From Nakamurella sp. A5-74 (lineage in GTDB: Bacteria; Actinomycetota; Actinomycetes; Mycobacteriales; Nakamurellaceae): 64,000 nt of DNA. The position numbers and the translations under genes are program-made. Under the pieces are notes generated by a model that was given only the letters and a program-made list of their open reading frames with translations, ran no database searches and was not told the DNA's origin. The stretch covers positions 930,001 through 994,000 of the forward strand of contig NZ_CP159218.1 in the NCBI RefSeq assembly GCF_040438885.1, written 5' to 3'. This document shows, one piece after another, positions 39,004 to 47,061 of the stretch; positions within the stretch are counted from its first letter, which is position 1, and each line of letters begins with the position of its first letter.

Positions 39004-41300
39004 CAGTTGCCCGAGCTGCCGGCCGACACCGTCAGCACGATGGTCGATCCCGGCAACGCCGCTTCACCCTCGCGCGGGCTCTGCTCGATCACGGTGTTGC
39101 GAGCGGCAGTGGACTTGGCGTCCGGGTTGATCTTGACCTGGAAGCCCTGTTGCTGCAGCTGCGCCTGGGCCTGGTCCGCCAGGGTGTTGATGACGTACGG
39201 CACCTGCGCCTGGGACGAACCGGTCTGGTACGCCACGTCGGGGTCGCCGAAGCTCTTCTCGGGCTGGTTCGCCTCGAGCTTCGTCATCGTCTGGAACCAG
39301 GTGGCAGCGGGAATGGAACCGCCGTTCATGCCCTGACCGCCCTGTGCCTCCTCGGTGGTGCACGTGCGCAAGGGGTTCTTGCAGATCGGCGAAGGCCGTG
39401 GCTGGTAGTCCCAGACGATGACTGCCGCCGAGTGCTGGGGAGTGAAGCCGAGGAAGGCTGACGACTTGTAGTCCTGGGTGGTGCCGGTCTTGCCGGCGGC
39501 CAGGCGCGTCCAGCCGGCAGCCTTGGCGGCCTCGGAGGAGGTTCCGCTGACCAGGTCGTTCGTCATGGCCTGAGAGAGCGTGTTGGCCAGGCCCGCGGGA
39601 ACCACCTGCTCGCACGCTTCGCTCTCGTAGTCGACCAGCTTGCCCGTCGAGTCGGTGACGGTGTCGACCGGCGTCGGCGGGCACCAGAAGCCGGATGAGG
39701 CAAGGGTGGCTCCGACATTCGACAGCTCGAGCGGGCTCACGGGGGACACCCCCAGTGTGTACGAGGCCACCTTCTGCCGCAGCACTTCCTGCGCGTAGTC
39801 GACGTCGGAGCCGGCGAACTGGGGCGACACGTCGGCAGCGTTCAGGGAGTACCCGCGCAGACCGAGATCGACGGACATCTGCACCACCTTGTCGAGTCCG
39901 ATCTGGTCCGACAGCGAGACGAAGGTGGTGTTCGGCGAGGTGGCCAGCGCCTCCTGCATGTTCACCTGGGACGGGAACGTGCCCGAGTTCCTGAACACGT
40001 GCGTCGGGGCCAGCGGAGAGCTGTACTCCGCGGGTACGCCGAGCTGGCTCTGGGTGCCCATGCCCAGTTTGAGAGCGGCCGCGGCGGTGAAGATCTTGAA
40101 CGTCGACCCGGCGCCCAACGGGGCGAAGGTCGTGGTCAGCCGCTGCACCGTCTCCGGGGTCCGCGCGGTGGCCTTCAGGCCGTAGGGCCGGTTGGCCACC
40201 AGCGCGGTCACCTTCCGGGTGGACATGCCCGGTTCGACCACGGCCATCACGTTGGCGATCTTCTTGTTGTCCGTCGGGTTCGCCTGCTCGACCACGGCCG
40301 CCTTGGCCGTGCTCATCGTGGCCACGTCGAGGTTCGTGTGGATGGTGTAGCCGCCGGTCGCGAGCTGCTGTGAAGTGAATCCGTGTTTTTCGAGGTAGTC
40401 GATCACATACTGGCAGTAGAAACCGTTGGTGGTCGAGTCCGTCCCGTCCAGGCATCCGTTGGGCGGACGGGACACCTTCAGTCCCAGCGGCGCATTGATG
40501 TACTTGTTGGCGACGGTCTGGGAGATCGCTCCGCTCACGACCATCGCCTTGAGCACCAGGTTCCTGCGCTTGATGGTGTCCTGTTCTCCCGTGGCATCCC
40601 GCAGCGGATTGAACTTGTTGGGGTTGTTGACCATACCGGCGAGCATCGCGGCCTGACCGACATCCAGTTCGGCAGCGTGCATGCCGAAGAACCGCTGAGC
40701 TGCGGCCTCGGCGCCGTAGGTGGATGGTCCGAACGCGACGGTGTTGAGGTACCGCTCGAGGATCTCGTCCTTCGACATACCGCTCGGCCGATCGATCTGC
40801 AGGGCGAGTTTCATCTCGCGGAGCTTGCGGATCGGCGTCTGCTCGATCGCATCCGCCTTCTCCGCCTCGGTCTTGGCCTTCACCAGGTACAGGTAGTTCT
40901 TGACGTACTGCTGGGTGATCGTCGATCCGCCCTGGGTCGGCGCGCCGCCGTTGTTGGACAGCAGCGCGCGGATCGTTCCCCACTCGTCGACGCCGCCGTG
41001 GACCATGAAGCGGCGGTCCTCGATGGAGATGACGCCGAGCTGCAGCGACTTGGCGATCTCGGAGATGGGCACCGACACCCGGTTCTGGGTGTACAGGTAC
41101 GTCAGCGGACGGCCGTTGGCGGCCAGGATCTCGGTCCGCTGGGGCGCGGGGAGATCGAAGTTCTCCTCGTTCACTCCGGCCAGCGTGGTGGTCACCTGCT
41201 TGGCGACGAGTCCGGCACCGAGGAAGTACGGCATCAGCAGGCCGGCGGTGAGCACACCGGCCAACAGGGTCGCCAGGAACAGTCGACCGACACCGCTCAT
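39003..41300 (-). CDS. ponA2: Class A penicillin-binding protein with PASTA domain (PonA2-like)
   Basis: 765-residue bifunctional peptidoglycan synthase. One membrane segment lies at residues 7-35. The glycosyltransferase domain has E-D-R-R-F-M-V-H-G-G-V and Q-G-G-S-T-I-T-Q-Q-Y-V-K-N. The transpeptidase has the Ser in A-G-S-T-F-K, S-P-N-T-T-F and the K-T-G-T motif. A C-terminal PASTA domain (V-P-Y-V-I-N-T-L to the end) can bind muropeptides. It polymerises and cross-links wall outside the membrane. ATG 41300 sets the membrane segment at the start; two in-frame GTG codons just upstream are alternatives. WhiB4-like divergence matches M. tuberculosis Rv3681c/Rv3682. Confidence 0.95.
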   Translation of the reverse strand: MSGVGRLFLATLLAGVLTAGLLMPYFLGAGLVAKQVTTTLAGVNEENFDLPAPQRTEILAANGRPLTYLYTQNRVSVPISEIAKSLQLGVISIEDRRFMVHGGVDEWGTIRALLSNNGGAPTQGGSTITQQYVKNYLYLVKAKTEAEKADAIEQTPIRKLREMKLALQIDRPSGMSKDEILERYLNTVAFGPSTYGAEAAAQRFFGMHAAELDVGQAAMLAGMVNNPNKFNPLRDATGEQDTIKRRNLVLKAMVVSGAISQTVANKYINAPLGLKVSRPPNGCLDGTDSTTNGFYCQYVIDYLEKHGFTSQQLATGGYTIHTNLDVATMSTAKAAVVEQANPTDNKKIANVMAVVEPGMSTRKVTALVANRPYGLKATARTPETVQRLTTTFAPLGAGSTFKIFTAAAALKLGMGTQSQLGVPAEYSSPLAPTHVFRNSGTFPSQVNMQEALATSPNTTFVSLSDQIGLDKVVQMSVDLGLRGYSLNAADVSPQFAGSDVDYAQEVLRQKVASYTLGVSPVSPLELSNVGATLASSGFWCPPTPVDTVTDSTGKLVDYESEACEQVVPAGLANTLSQAMTNDLVSGTSSEAAKAAGWTRLAAGKTGTTQDYKSSAFLGFTPQHSAAVIVWDYQPRPSPICKNPLRTCTTEEAQGGQGMNGGSIPAATWFQTMTKLEANQPEKSFGDPDVAYQTGSSQAQVPYVINTLADQAQAQLQQQGFQVKINPDAKSTAARNTVIEQSPREGEAALPGSTIVLTVSAGSSGN

Positions 41301-41332
41301 CACACGCACGTCCCCAGGGTACCGGTCATCCC

Positions 41333-41349
41333 GGTCACAGCGGGTGACC
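41333..41349. promoter_or_regulatory. Palindrome in the ponA2/whiB intergenic region
   Basis: GGTCAC-AGCGG-GTGACC has perfect arms. It lies 33 bases upstream of the PBP start and within the 210-base divergent promoter region, which holds no gene. A second dyad ACCTGC...GCAGGT follows. Confidence 0.4.
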
Positions 41350-41510
41350 TGCGACGTCGGTCGGCAGGTCGCCACGTCAGCCGAACGGGGGGAACGATGG
41401 AGGTTCTTGCCGCGTCCGACCACCGAGCCGGTACGCAAGACCGGCCCCGCAGCCCTCGGACACCGAGCCCACCGGCCCGGGACCGAGCGCAGGACCCAGG
41501 GGAGATGACC

Positions 41511-41852
41511 ATGACGGTTCCTACGAATACGCGCACTGCCGATCGCGGCTGGGTGTCCGACGGGATCGCCGGGGAGAACGACTGGACCGCCGCAGCTGTC
41601 TGCGCCACTGAGGATCCCGATCTGCTGTTCGTCACCGGCGCCGCCCAGCGGGACGCCGCTCGGATGTGCGACACCTGCCCCGTCAAGCTTCAGTGCCTCT
41701 CGGACGCCCTCGACAACCGGGTCGAGTTCGGTGTCTGGGGCGGTCTCACCGAACGTCAGCGCCGAGCCATCCTGCGGCGCAACCCCGAGGTGACGGACTG
41801 GTACGACGTGCTCAGCACCGGCCGCGACACGGGTGTCCGGGCCGCCGGCTGA
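41511..41852 (+). CDS. whiB4: WhiB-family iron-sulphur regulator (WhiB4-like)
   Basis: 113-residue WhiB protein. The four cluster ligands are Cys31, Cys53, Cys56 and Cys62 (A-A-A-V-C-A and C-D-T-C-P-V-K-L-Q-C), followed by the G-V-W-G-G turn and a basic R-Q-R-R-A-I-L-R-R DNA-binding tail. WhiB proteins bind a 4Fe-4S cluster sensitive to oxygen and NO and act with the primary sigma factor. The placement between PBP and Get3-like genes is that of mycobacterial whiB4. ATG 41511 has GGGGAG at good spacing; ATG 41505 is too close to it. A hairpin at 41854-41876 follows the stop. Confidence 0.93.
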   Translation: MTVPTNTRTADRGWVSDGIAGENDWTAAAVCATEDPDLLFVTGAAQRDAARMCDTCPVKLQCLSDALDNRVEFGVWGGLTERQRRAILRRNPEVTDWYDVLSTGRDTGVRAAG

Positions 41853-41853
41853 G

Positions 41854-41876
41854 CCGCAGTCCACGTAGGTCTGCGG
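41854..41876. terminator. Hairpin between whiB and the convergent ATPase gene
   Basis: CCGCAG-t-CC pairs with GG-t-CTGCGG around ACGTA immediately after the whiB stop. Confidence 0.55.
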
Positions 41877-41913
41877 ATCCGGAAGGGTCTGCCCCCACCT
41901 GACCCGCGTGCGT

Positions 41914-43023
41914 TCACAGATCCAGCGCGCGCAACCCGTCCAGATCGTGCACGTCGGTGGCGAGCGCCCGCACCTGCAGCACAGGCACTCCTGGATGCGT
42001 CCTGGCCACCCTGGACACCGCCCGCTTCTCGCCCTCGTGGGTCGCCATCCGCCGGGTGTGGACGTCCAGCAGCCCGGCGGTGACGCCATCGGTCCCGCGG
42101 ATCGACTCCGCGGCCGACTCGAGCGCAGCCATCGAGATCCCCGGCATCGTCACCAGCGGCGGATGCATCCTGTTCAGCACGATCCCGGCCAACGGCATCG
42201 ACTCCTCGCGCAGCCGGTCGGCGAAGTAGGAGGCCTCCCGGATCGCGTCGCTCTCGCAGGTCGCCACCACGACGAAGGCCGTTCCCTGACGACGCAACAA
42301 CCGGTGGGTCGCCTCGGCCCGCTCACGGAACCCGCCGAACAGATCTTCGAAGAGCTGGACGAACTGCGCCGCGTCGGTCAGCATCTGGCCGCCGATCACT
42401 GCGCGCACCGCTTTCGTGAACAGGGCCAGACCGGCTCCGACGATCTTCATCACGCCGCGTCCCGGTGACACCAGCAGGCGGATCATCCGGCCGTCCAGGA
42501 ACGACGAAAGTCGTTGTGGCGCATCGAGAAAGTCCAGCGCGGAGCGACTGGGCGGGGTGTCGACGATGACGACGTCGAACTCGCCGGAAGCTGACAGGCT
42601 GCCCAGCTTCTCCATCGCCATGTACTCCTGGGTTCCGGAGAACGAGGTGGAGATGGTGCGGTAGAACGGGTTCGCCAGGATCTTCTCGGCACGGTCAGGC
42701 GTGGAGTGCGTCTGCACCATCTCGTCGAACGTGCGGCTGGTGTCGAGCATCATCGCCCACAGCTGACCGGGGCGATCGCCGATGTCGACCTGCCTCGGTA
42801 CGTTGTCGAGCTCCGTGAGACCCAGGGACTGCGCAAGTCGTCTGGCCGGATCAATGGTCAGCACCGCGACCTTGCGGCCTGCGTCCGCTGCGGCGAGTGC
42901 CATCGCGGCGGCGGTCGTGGTCTTGCCGACGCCACCCGACCCGCAGGTCACCACGACCCGGGTGGTCGGGTCCACGACCAGTGCACGGAGGTCGAGGGGT
43001 GGGGGGTCGACGTGGCCGCTCAT
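41914..43023 (-). CDS. Get3/ArsA-family ATPase, second subunit (Rv3680-like)
   Basis: 369-residue deviant-Walker ATPase. The P-loop is G-S-G-G-V-G-K-T-T near residue 28; the signature Lys normally preceding the GG is Ser here. Switch I-like V-L-T-I-D-P-A-R-R and switch II V-I-V-D-T-P-P-S are present. Family members insert tail-anchored proteins or drive anion export. With the first ATPase gene it forms an operon through an ATGA overlap, as in mycobacteria, where the pair acts as one Get3-like complex. The missing Lys suggests the two subunits differ in catalysis. Confidence 0.93.
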   Translation of the reverse strand: MSGHVDPPPLDLRALVVDPTTRVVVTCGSGGVGKTTTAAAMALAAADAGRKVAVLTIDPARRLAQSLGLTELDNVPRQVDIGDRPGQLWAMMLDTSRTFDEMVQTHSTPDRAEKILANPFYRTISTSFSGTQEYMAMEKLGSLSASGEFDVVIVDTPPSRSALDFLDAPQRLSSFLDGRMIRLLVSPGRGVMKIVGAGLALFTKAVRAVIGGQMLTDAAQFVQLFEDLFGGFRERAEATHRLLRRQGTAFVVVATCESDAIREASYFADRLREESMPLAGIVLNRMHPPLVTMPGISMAALESAAESIRGTDGVTAGLLDVHTRRMATHEGEKRAVSRVARTHPGVPVLQVRALATDVHDLDGLRALDL

Positions 43024-44072
43024 GCTCCGGCCCCGGACGCCGGGTCCCGGTCCTGGCGACGGACGCCCTGACCGGTGAGCATCGAGGACAGTTCGTACAG
43101 GCCACCGAGATCGATGCCGTCGACGAGCCGCGGCAGGTTCATCATCGGGGCGCCTGTCGCGGCGAGTTCCGCCTCCAGGTCGTACTCGGTGATCAGCCGG
43201 CGCGCGTGTTGGCCGCCCTCGTCCGCCAGCCCGGTGGCCACCGCCTCGTCGACCGCGATACCCGCTGCGGCCAAGCTTGCGCGGATCCGTCCGGGATCGA
43301 GACGGTCGGCAGCAGCGTCGTCGACGACCGTGTCCGGCAACAATGGGTCGGTGACCGAGTTGATGATCACCGAGCCGACCGGTAGGCCGGCGGCCCGCAG
43401 ATCGGCGATGGCCTCGACCGTCTCGGTCACCGGCATCTCCTCGAGCAGCGTCACCAGATGCACCACGGTGTTGGGCGAATGCAGCAGTGCTGCAACGCTT
43501 TCCGCCTGGTTACGGATCGGGCCGCGCTGGGCCAGGTCGGCCATCGCCACCGTCACGCCGAGGAAACTGACCACCCGTCCGGTGGGTGGGGCATCCATCA
43601 CGACGGCGTCGTAGATCCGGCTGCCATCGCTCCGGGAGCGGGTGACTGTCTCCTTGGCCTTCCCGGTCAACAACACGTCGCGCAGTCCCGGCGCCAGCGT
43701 CGTGGCGAACTCGACGGCACCCAACTTGCGCAGCGCCCGGCCGGCCATGCCCAGGTTGTAGAACAGCTGGAAGTACTCGAGCAGGGCGGCCTCGACATCG
43801 ACTGCCAGTGCCCGTACCTCCCCGCCGCCGGAGGTGACGGCGATCCTGGTCTCCTCGTAGGGCAGCGGGGGGAGGTCGAACAGCTGCGCGAGTCCCTGGC
43901 GTTCCTCGACCTCGATCAACAGCACCCGTCGGCCCTCGGCCGCCAGCGACAGGGCCAGCGCCGCAGCGACGGTGGTCTTGCCGGTACCGCCCTTGCCCGT
44001 CACGACGTGCAGCCGCGCGCGGCCGGAGGCCGTCGACCAACCGGACGGCCGGACCATGGAGGTCTGACTCAT
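43020..44072 (-). CDS. Get3/ArsA-family ATPase, first subunit (Rv3679-like)
   Basis: 350-residue ATPase. G-K-G-G-T-G-K-T-T near residue 26 keeps both lysines of the deviant Walker A. V-L-L-I-E-V-E-E-R-Q-G-L-A-Q-L-F and V-V-M-D-A-P-P-T-G-R are the switch regions. It is the catalytically intact partner of the downstream protein. The genes upstream (small membrane protein, RidA, DUF4177) run in the same direction and share the promoter at 45018-45023. Confidence 0.94.
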   Translation of the reverse strand: MSQTSMVRPSGWSTASGRARLHVVTGKGGTGKTTVAAALALSLAAEGRRVLLIEVEERQGLAQLFDLPPLPYEETRIAVTSGGGEVRALAVDVEAALLEYFQLFYNLGMAGRALRKLGAVEFATTLAPGLRDVLLTGKAKETVTRSRSDGSRIYDAVVMDAPPTGRVVSFLGVTVAMADLAQRGPIRNQAESVAALLHSPNTVVHLVTLLEEMPVTETVEAIADLRAAGLPVGSVIINSVTDPLLPDTVVDDAAADRLDPGRIRASLAAAGIAVDEAVATGLADEGGQHARRLITEYDLEAELAATGAPMMNLPRLVDGIDLGGLYELSSMLTGQGVRRQDRDPASGAGA

Positions 44073-44088
44073 CGAGCGCTCGTCGTCA

Positions 44089-44337
44089 TCAGCTGGCCAA
44101 CCCCATGGCGATCACCGCGACCGCAGGGACGGCGATCAGCACGGCAGCCACCCACCACGGAGAGAACACCACCAGGACGATCGCGATCGGGATCGCGACG
44201 AGGGTGAGCGCGGAGCGCGCACCGGCTCGGCGCATCGACCACCCGGGTCGATCGCGCAGCGTGTCGAACCACAGCAGCTGCAGGATGACCAGCAGCACCA
44301 CGACGACACCGGCCGACACCCACCGCCACCACTCCAC
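44089..44337 (-). CDS. Small two-segment membrane protein (Rv3678A-like position)
   Basis: 82-residue protein with a short start V-E-W-W-R-W, one hydrophobic segment (V-S-A-G-V-V-V-V-L-L-V-I-L-Q), a basic loop R-D-R-P-G-W-S-M-R-R and a hairpin of two more segments (A-L-T-L-V-A-I-P-I-A-I-V and A-A-V-L-I-A-V-P-A-V). GTG 44337 follows the RidA stop by 14 bases. A small hydrophobic gene is known in the same place in M. tuberculosis. Function is unknown; it could be a client or partner of the Get3-like ATPases. Confidence 0.75.
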   Translation of the reverse strand: MEWWRWVSAGVVVVLLVILQLLWFDTLRDRPGWSMRRAGARSALTLVAIPIAIVLVVFSPWWVAAVLIAVPAVAVIAMGLAS

Positions 44338-44351
44338 CCGGACAGCGTAGG

Positions 44352-44846
44352 TCAGGTGTGCTGGGGAGTGGCCTGGTCGGGAGCCTCCGCTGCGACCTCG
44401 ACGATGGCTTCCACCTCGACCGGGGCGCCCAACGGCAGCTCGGCGACACCGACCGCCGACCTGGCGTGACGGCCGGCGTCGCCGAAGACCTCGACCAGCA
44501 GGTCGGAGACACCGTTGATGACACCGGGCTGGCCGGTGAAACCTTCGGCGGAGGCGACGAAACCGACGATCTTCACGATCCGGACGACCTGGTCGAGGCC
44601 GACAGCGGCATCGATTGCGGCCAGCAGGTTGAGCCCGGCGATCCGGGCGCACTCCTTGGCCTCCTCCGGCGACACCTCGGCGCCGACCTTGCCGGTCGCG
44701 GCCAGCGTTCCGTCGACGAACGGCAGCTGGCCGGCGGTGTAGATGTGGTTCCCGGAGCGGGCGGTGGGAACGTACGACCCGGCCGCTGCAGCGACGGCGG
44801 GAAGCGTGATACCCAGCTCGGCGAGCCGCTGGGACGGGGTGCTCAT
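44352..44846 (-). CDS. RidA/YjgF family protein
   Basis: 164-residue member of the RidA superfamily in its longer actinobacterial form. The core G-N-H-I-Y-T-A-G-Q-L-P and E-C-A-R-I-A-G-L-N-L-L-A-A-I are clear, and the C-terminal A-V-G-V-A-E-L-P-L-G-A-P-V-E-V-E-A is the family signature. The Arg that makes RidA an imine deaminase is not present in the usual place (A-V-G-V-A replaces the R-x-x-x-x-V-x-x-L context), so deaminase activity is doubtful. ATG 44846 overlaps the DUF4177 stop. Confidence 0.93.
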   Translation of the reverse strand: MSTPSQRLAELGITLPAVAAAAGSYVPTARSGNHIYTAGQLPFVDGTLAATGKVGAEVSPEEAKECARIAGLNLLAAIDAAVGLDQVVRIVKIVGFVASAEGFTGQPGVINGVSDLLVEVFGDAGRHARSAVGVAELPLGAPVEVEAIVEVAAEAPDQATPQHT

Positions 44847-45010
44847 TCTTTCACCCGCTTGAGGTAGGCCACCAGCTGCTCCGGGTTCGGACCGGGGATG
44901 ACGGTGACGAGCTCCCACCCGTCCTCCCCCCAGGTGTCCAGGATCTGCTTGGTGGCATGGGTGATCAGCGGAACCGTGACGTACTCGAACGCGCGCCTGG
45001 GTGTGCTCAT
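44843..45010 (-). CDS. DUF4177 family small protein
   Basis: 55-residue protein: F-E-Y-V-T-V-P-L near the start, then W-G-E-D-G-W-E-L-V-T-V-I-P-G-P and Y-L-K-R-V-K-E. DUF4177 members share this beta-alpha-beta plan, and their role is unknown. It opens the operon containing RidA, the small membrane protein and the two ATPases. TAGAGT seven bases upstream makes it probably leaderless. Confidence 0.85.
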   Translation of the reverse strand: MSTPRRAFEYVTVPLITHATKQILDTWGEDGWELVTVIPGPNPEQLVAYLKRVKE

Positions 45011-45017
45011 GACGGCA

Positions 45018-45023
45018 ACTCTA
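45018..45023 (-). promoter_or_regulatory. -10 element of the DUF4177-RidA-ATPase operon
   Basis: TAGAGT on the minus strand ends seven bases before ATG 45010; no Shine-Dalgarno is present. Confidence 0.5.
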
Positions 45024-45084
45024 GGCTGCCGCCGCCGGGTCGCGAGGAGGGTGTTGGTCAGCGGGCGGAGCTGCGCCCGCGCGA

Positions 45085-45792
45085 TCAGCTCCCGTCCAGG
45101 TAGTGGACCAGCTGCTCGGCCGCCCGGAGCATGGCCGAACCACGCTGCGTCAGGCGCTGCTGCCAGCCGTCGAGGGTCGATGCGAGTTCCTGGGTGCCCC
45201 CGGCGCCACGGATGCGCTCGATGACGACCGCGATGCCTGCGAGCGGCTGGTGGCCACGGCGCAGCAGGTGGGCCAGTTCTGCGTCCCGGACGTCCGTGGG
45301 TCGGTAGAGCCGGCGGCCGGAGACCGGATCGCGATCGGGGCGCAGGATGCCGCCGGCCTCCCAAGCCCGCAACGTCGCGGGTGAGATGCGCAGGCGCGCA
45401 GCGAGTGCGCCGATCGACGTGACCGGCACGGTGGAGGGGTTCGGGCGCTGCGGGTCGACGCAGCGCCCATCGCCGATCAGCTGCCGGATCGCCGTACGGA
45501 CCACCGCCAGGGTTTCCCGGTCGCGGCTCAGTTGGACGTGGCCGGCGTCGATCGCCGCCAGGGCCGTCGGCAGATCACCCGAGTTGACCGCGACCATCAC
45601 CCGCAGTGCGCGAGGGTGGCCGTGCCCCGCGATGAGTGCCAGGTATGCCCGCAGCGCCGCCGCGTGCCGGGAGGTGTAGCTGCGGTACCCGCTGGGGGTC
45701 CGCACGGCAGCGGGGAGGGCGCCCCGGTCCTCGTAGTTGCGCACCGCCTGGGTCGACAGCCCGTGCTCCCGGGCGAGATCGATGGTTCTGAT
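45085..45792 (-). CDS. MerR-family regulator with an ATC start
   Basis: 235-residue MerR-type protein. The first helix-turn-helix is R-T-I-D-L-A-R-E-H-G-L-S-T-Q-A-V-R-N-Y-E-D-R-G, and a second MerR-like half lies at I-S-P-A-T-L-R-A-W-E-A-G-G. No ATG, GTG or TTG precedes this helix in frame: the only start-position codon with a ribosome site (AAGGGAAGG, 5 bases away) is ATC at 45792. The first standard start, GTG 45744, would remove the DNA-binding helix. Either ATC is used, an ATG mutated, or a base is miscalled. It is divergent from an erythromycin-esterase-type gene, which it may regulate. Confidence 0.8.
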   Translation of the reverse strand: MRTIDLAREHGLSTQAVRNYEDRGALPAAVRTPSGYRSYTSRHAAALRAYLALIAGHGHPRALRVMVAVNSGDLPTALAAIDAGHVQLSRDRETLAVVRTAIRQLIGDGRCVDPQRPNPSTVPVTSIGALAARLRISPATLRAWEAGGILRPDRDPVSGRRLYRPTDVRDAELAHLLRRGHQPLAGIAVVIERIRGAGGTQELASTLDGWQQRLTQRGSAMLRAAEQLVHYLDGS

Positions 45793-45868
45793 GGCGGCCT
45801 TCCCTTGAGGGTTACGGGTCCTTTTGAGCGTGAGCTCGGAGAAGAAGTACCAACTGGTCCTTCAACGA

Positions 45869-45874
45869 TACGAT
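45869..45874 (+). promoter_or_regulatory. -10 element of the erythromycin-esterase-type gene
   Basis: TACGAT lies eight bases before ATG 45883. ACCA-AC-TGGT at 45850-45859 and CCCT-TG-AGGG at 45803-45812 are small dyads in the same intergenic region and may be MerR sites. Confidence 0.4.
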
Positions 45875-45882
45875 TCAGGAGC

Positions 45883-47052
45883 ATGACCACTTCCGCACTC
45901 GTGTCCACCACCAGCCTGGCCGCCGTCGCCTCCCGGGCCCAGCTGCTGGCACTGGGTGAGTGCACCCACCTCGATTCGGCCCTGGCACTGCGTCGCAATG
46001 CGCTGCTTCCCGAGTTGGTGGCCCACGGCTTCCGCTCCGTGGCACTGGAGACGGACCGGGTCGCCGCGCTCGTCGTCGACGACTACCTGAGCGGCAAGTG
46101 CGACGACTTCGAGGAGACCCTGGAGCGGGGCTTCAGCCACGGGTTCGGGCGGATGGAGGCCAACCGGGCGCTGGTGCGCTGGCTCCGGCACCACAACGAG
46201 GATGCCGACGAGTCCGACCGGGTGAGCTTCCACGGCATCGATGCCGCCGTCGAGAACCTGAGTGCCCCCAGCCCGTTGGCGTACCTGCAGCAGGCCGCCG
46301 AGTACCTCGGTCACACCGTCGACCTGGCCGAGGTCGCCGGGCCCGACGAGCAGTGGAGCCGCACCGAAGCGGTGACGGACGCGGCCTCCTCGCCCGGTGA
46401 CAGTGCCGCTGCCCGGGAGTTGCGGTGCTGGGCCGACGACGCAGCGAACGAGTTGATCGCCAGGGCGCCGGAACTTCTCACGGCCACGTCGTCGGCGCAG
46501 TGGCACCGCACGCGGATCGTCCTGGACGCCGGGCTCGGGTTGCTCCGCTATCACCGGCAGTGCGCACGCGGTGCAGAGGCCGCCGTCCGGATCTCCGGTC
46601 TGCTGGCCACCCGGGATGCGTTGATGGCCAGGAACATCCTGGACATCCGATCGCTGGAGGCACCACGGGGTCCGACCCTGGTCTTCGCCCACAACAGTCA
46701 TCTGCAACGGGTTCCGGCGACGCTCGCGATGTCTGGGATGGAGCTCGGGTGGACGCCGGCCGGGGCGATCGTCGCGCAGCTGTCTCTCGAGGAGCAGATC
46801 TTCGTCGCCGGCAGTATCGGCCGCAGCGACGGTCTCGGGCTGGGCGGACCCGCGGCCGGCAGCTACGAGGCAATGCTCGACACCTGGGTCGATCCTTGGG
46901 GGATCGTGGAGGTCTCTGCGATGCCGGCCGCGGAGCGACGCAACGACGTCAGCCCCCAGCAGGGATACGTCCCGCTGGACGCCCACCTGCTGACCGATGC
47001 CGCTGCGGTGCTGCACATCCGGGAGGGCACAGCGGACAGGTCCTGGATCTGA
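45883..47052 (+). CDS. Erythromycin esterase family protein
   Basis: 389-residue protein of the Ere/succinoglycan-biosynthesis fold. L-L-A-L-G-E-C-T-H near residue 23 contains the Glu-x-x-His of the active site, V-A-L-E-T-D-R near residue 55 supplies the next acid, and the later V-F-A-H-N-S-H-L-Q supplies histidines. Ere enzymes hydrolyse macrolide lactones, but many members have other roles, so resistance should not be assumed. A divergent MerR gene lies next to it, which fits an inducible stress or drug response. ATG 45883 is set by the preceding -10 and by the family start. Confidence 0.88.
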   Translation: MTTSALVSTTSLAAVASRAQLLALGECTHLDSALALRRNALLPELVAHGFRSVALETDRVAALVVDDYLSGKCDDFEETLERGFSHGFGRMEANRALVRWLRHHNEDADESDRVSFHGIDAAVENLSAPSPLAYLQQAAEYLGHTVDLAEVAGPDEQWSRTEAVTDAASSPGDSAAARELRCWADDAANELIARAPELLTATSSAQWHRTRIVLDAGLGLLRYHRQCARGAEAAVRISGLLATRDALMARNILDIRSLEAPRGPTLVFAHNSHLQRVPATLAMSGMELGWTPAGAIVAQLSLEEQIFVAGSIGRSDGLGLGGPAAGSYEAMLDTWVDPWGIVEVSAMPAAERRNDVSPQQGYVPLDAHLLTDAAAVLHIREGTADRSWI

Positions 47053-47061
47053 GGGAACGGG

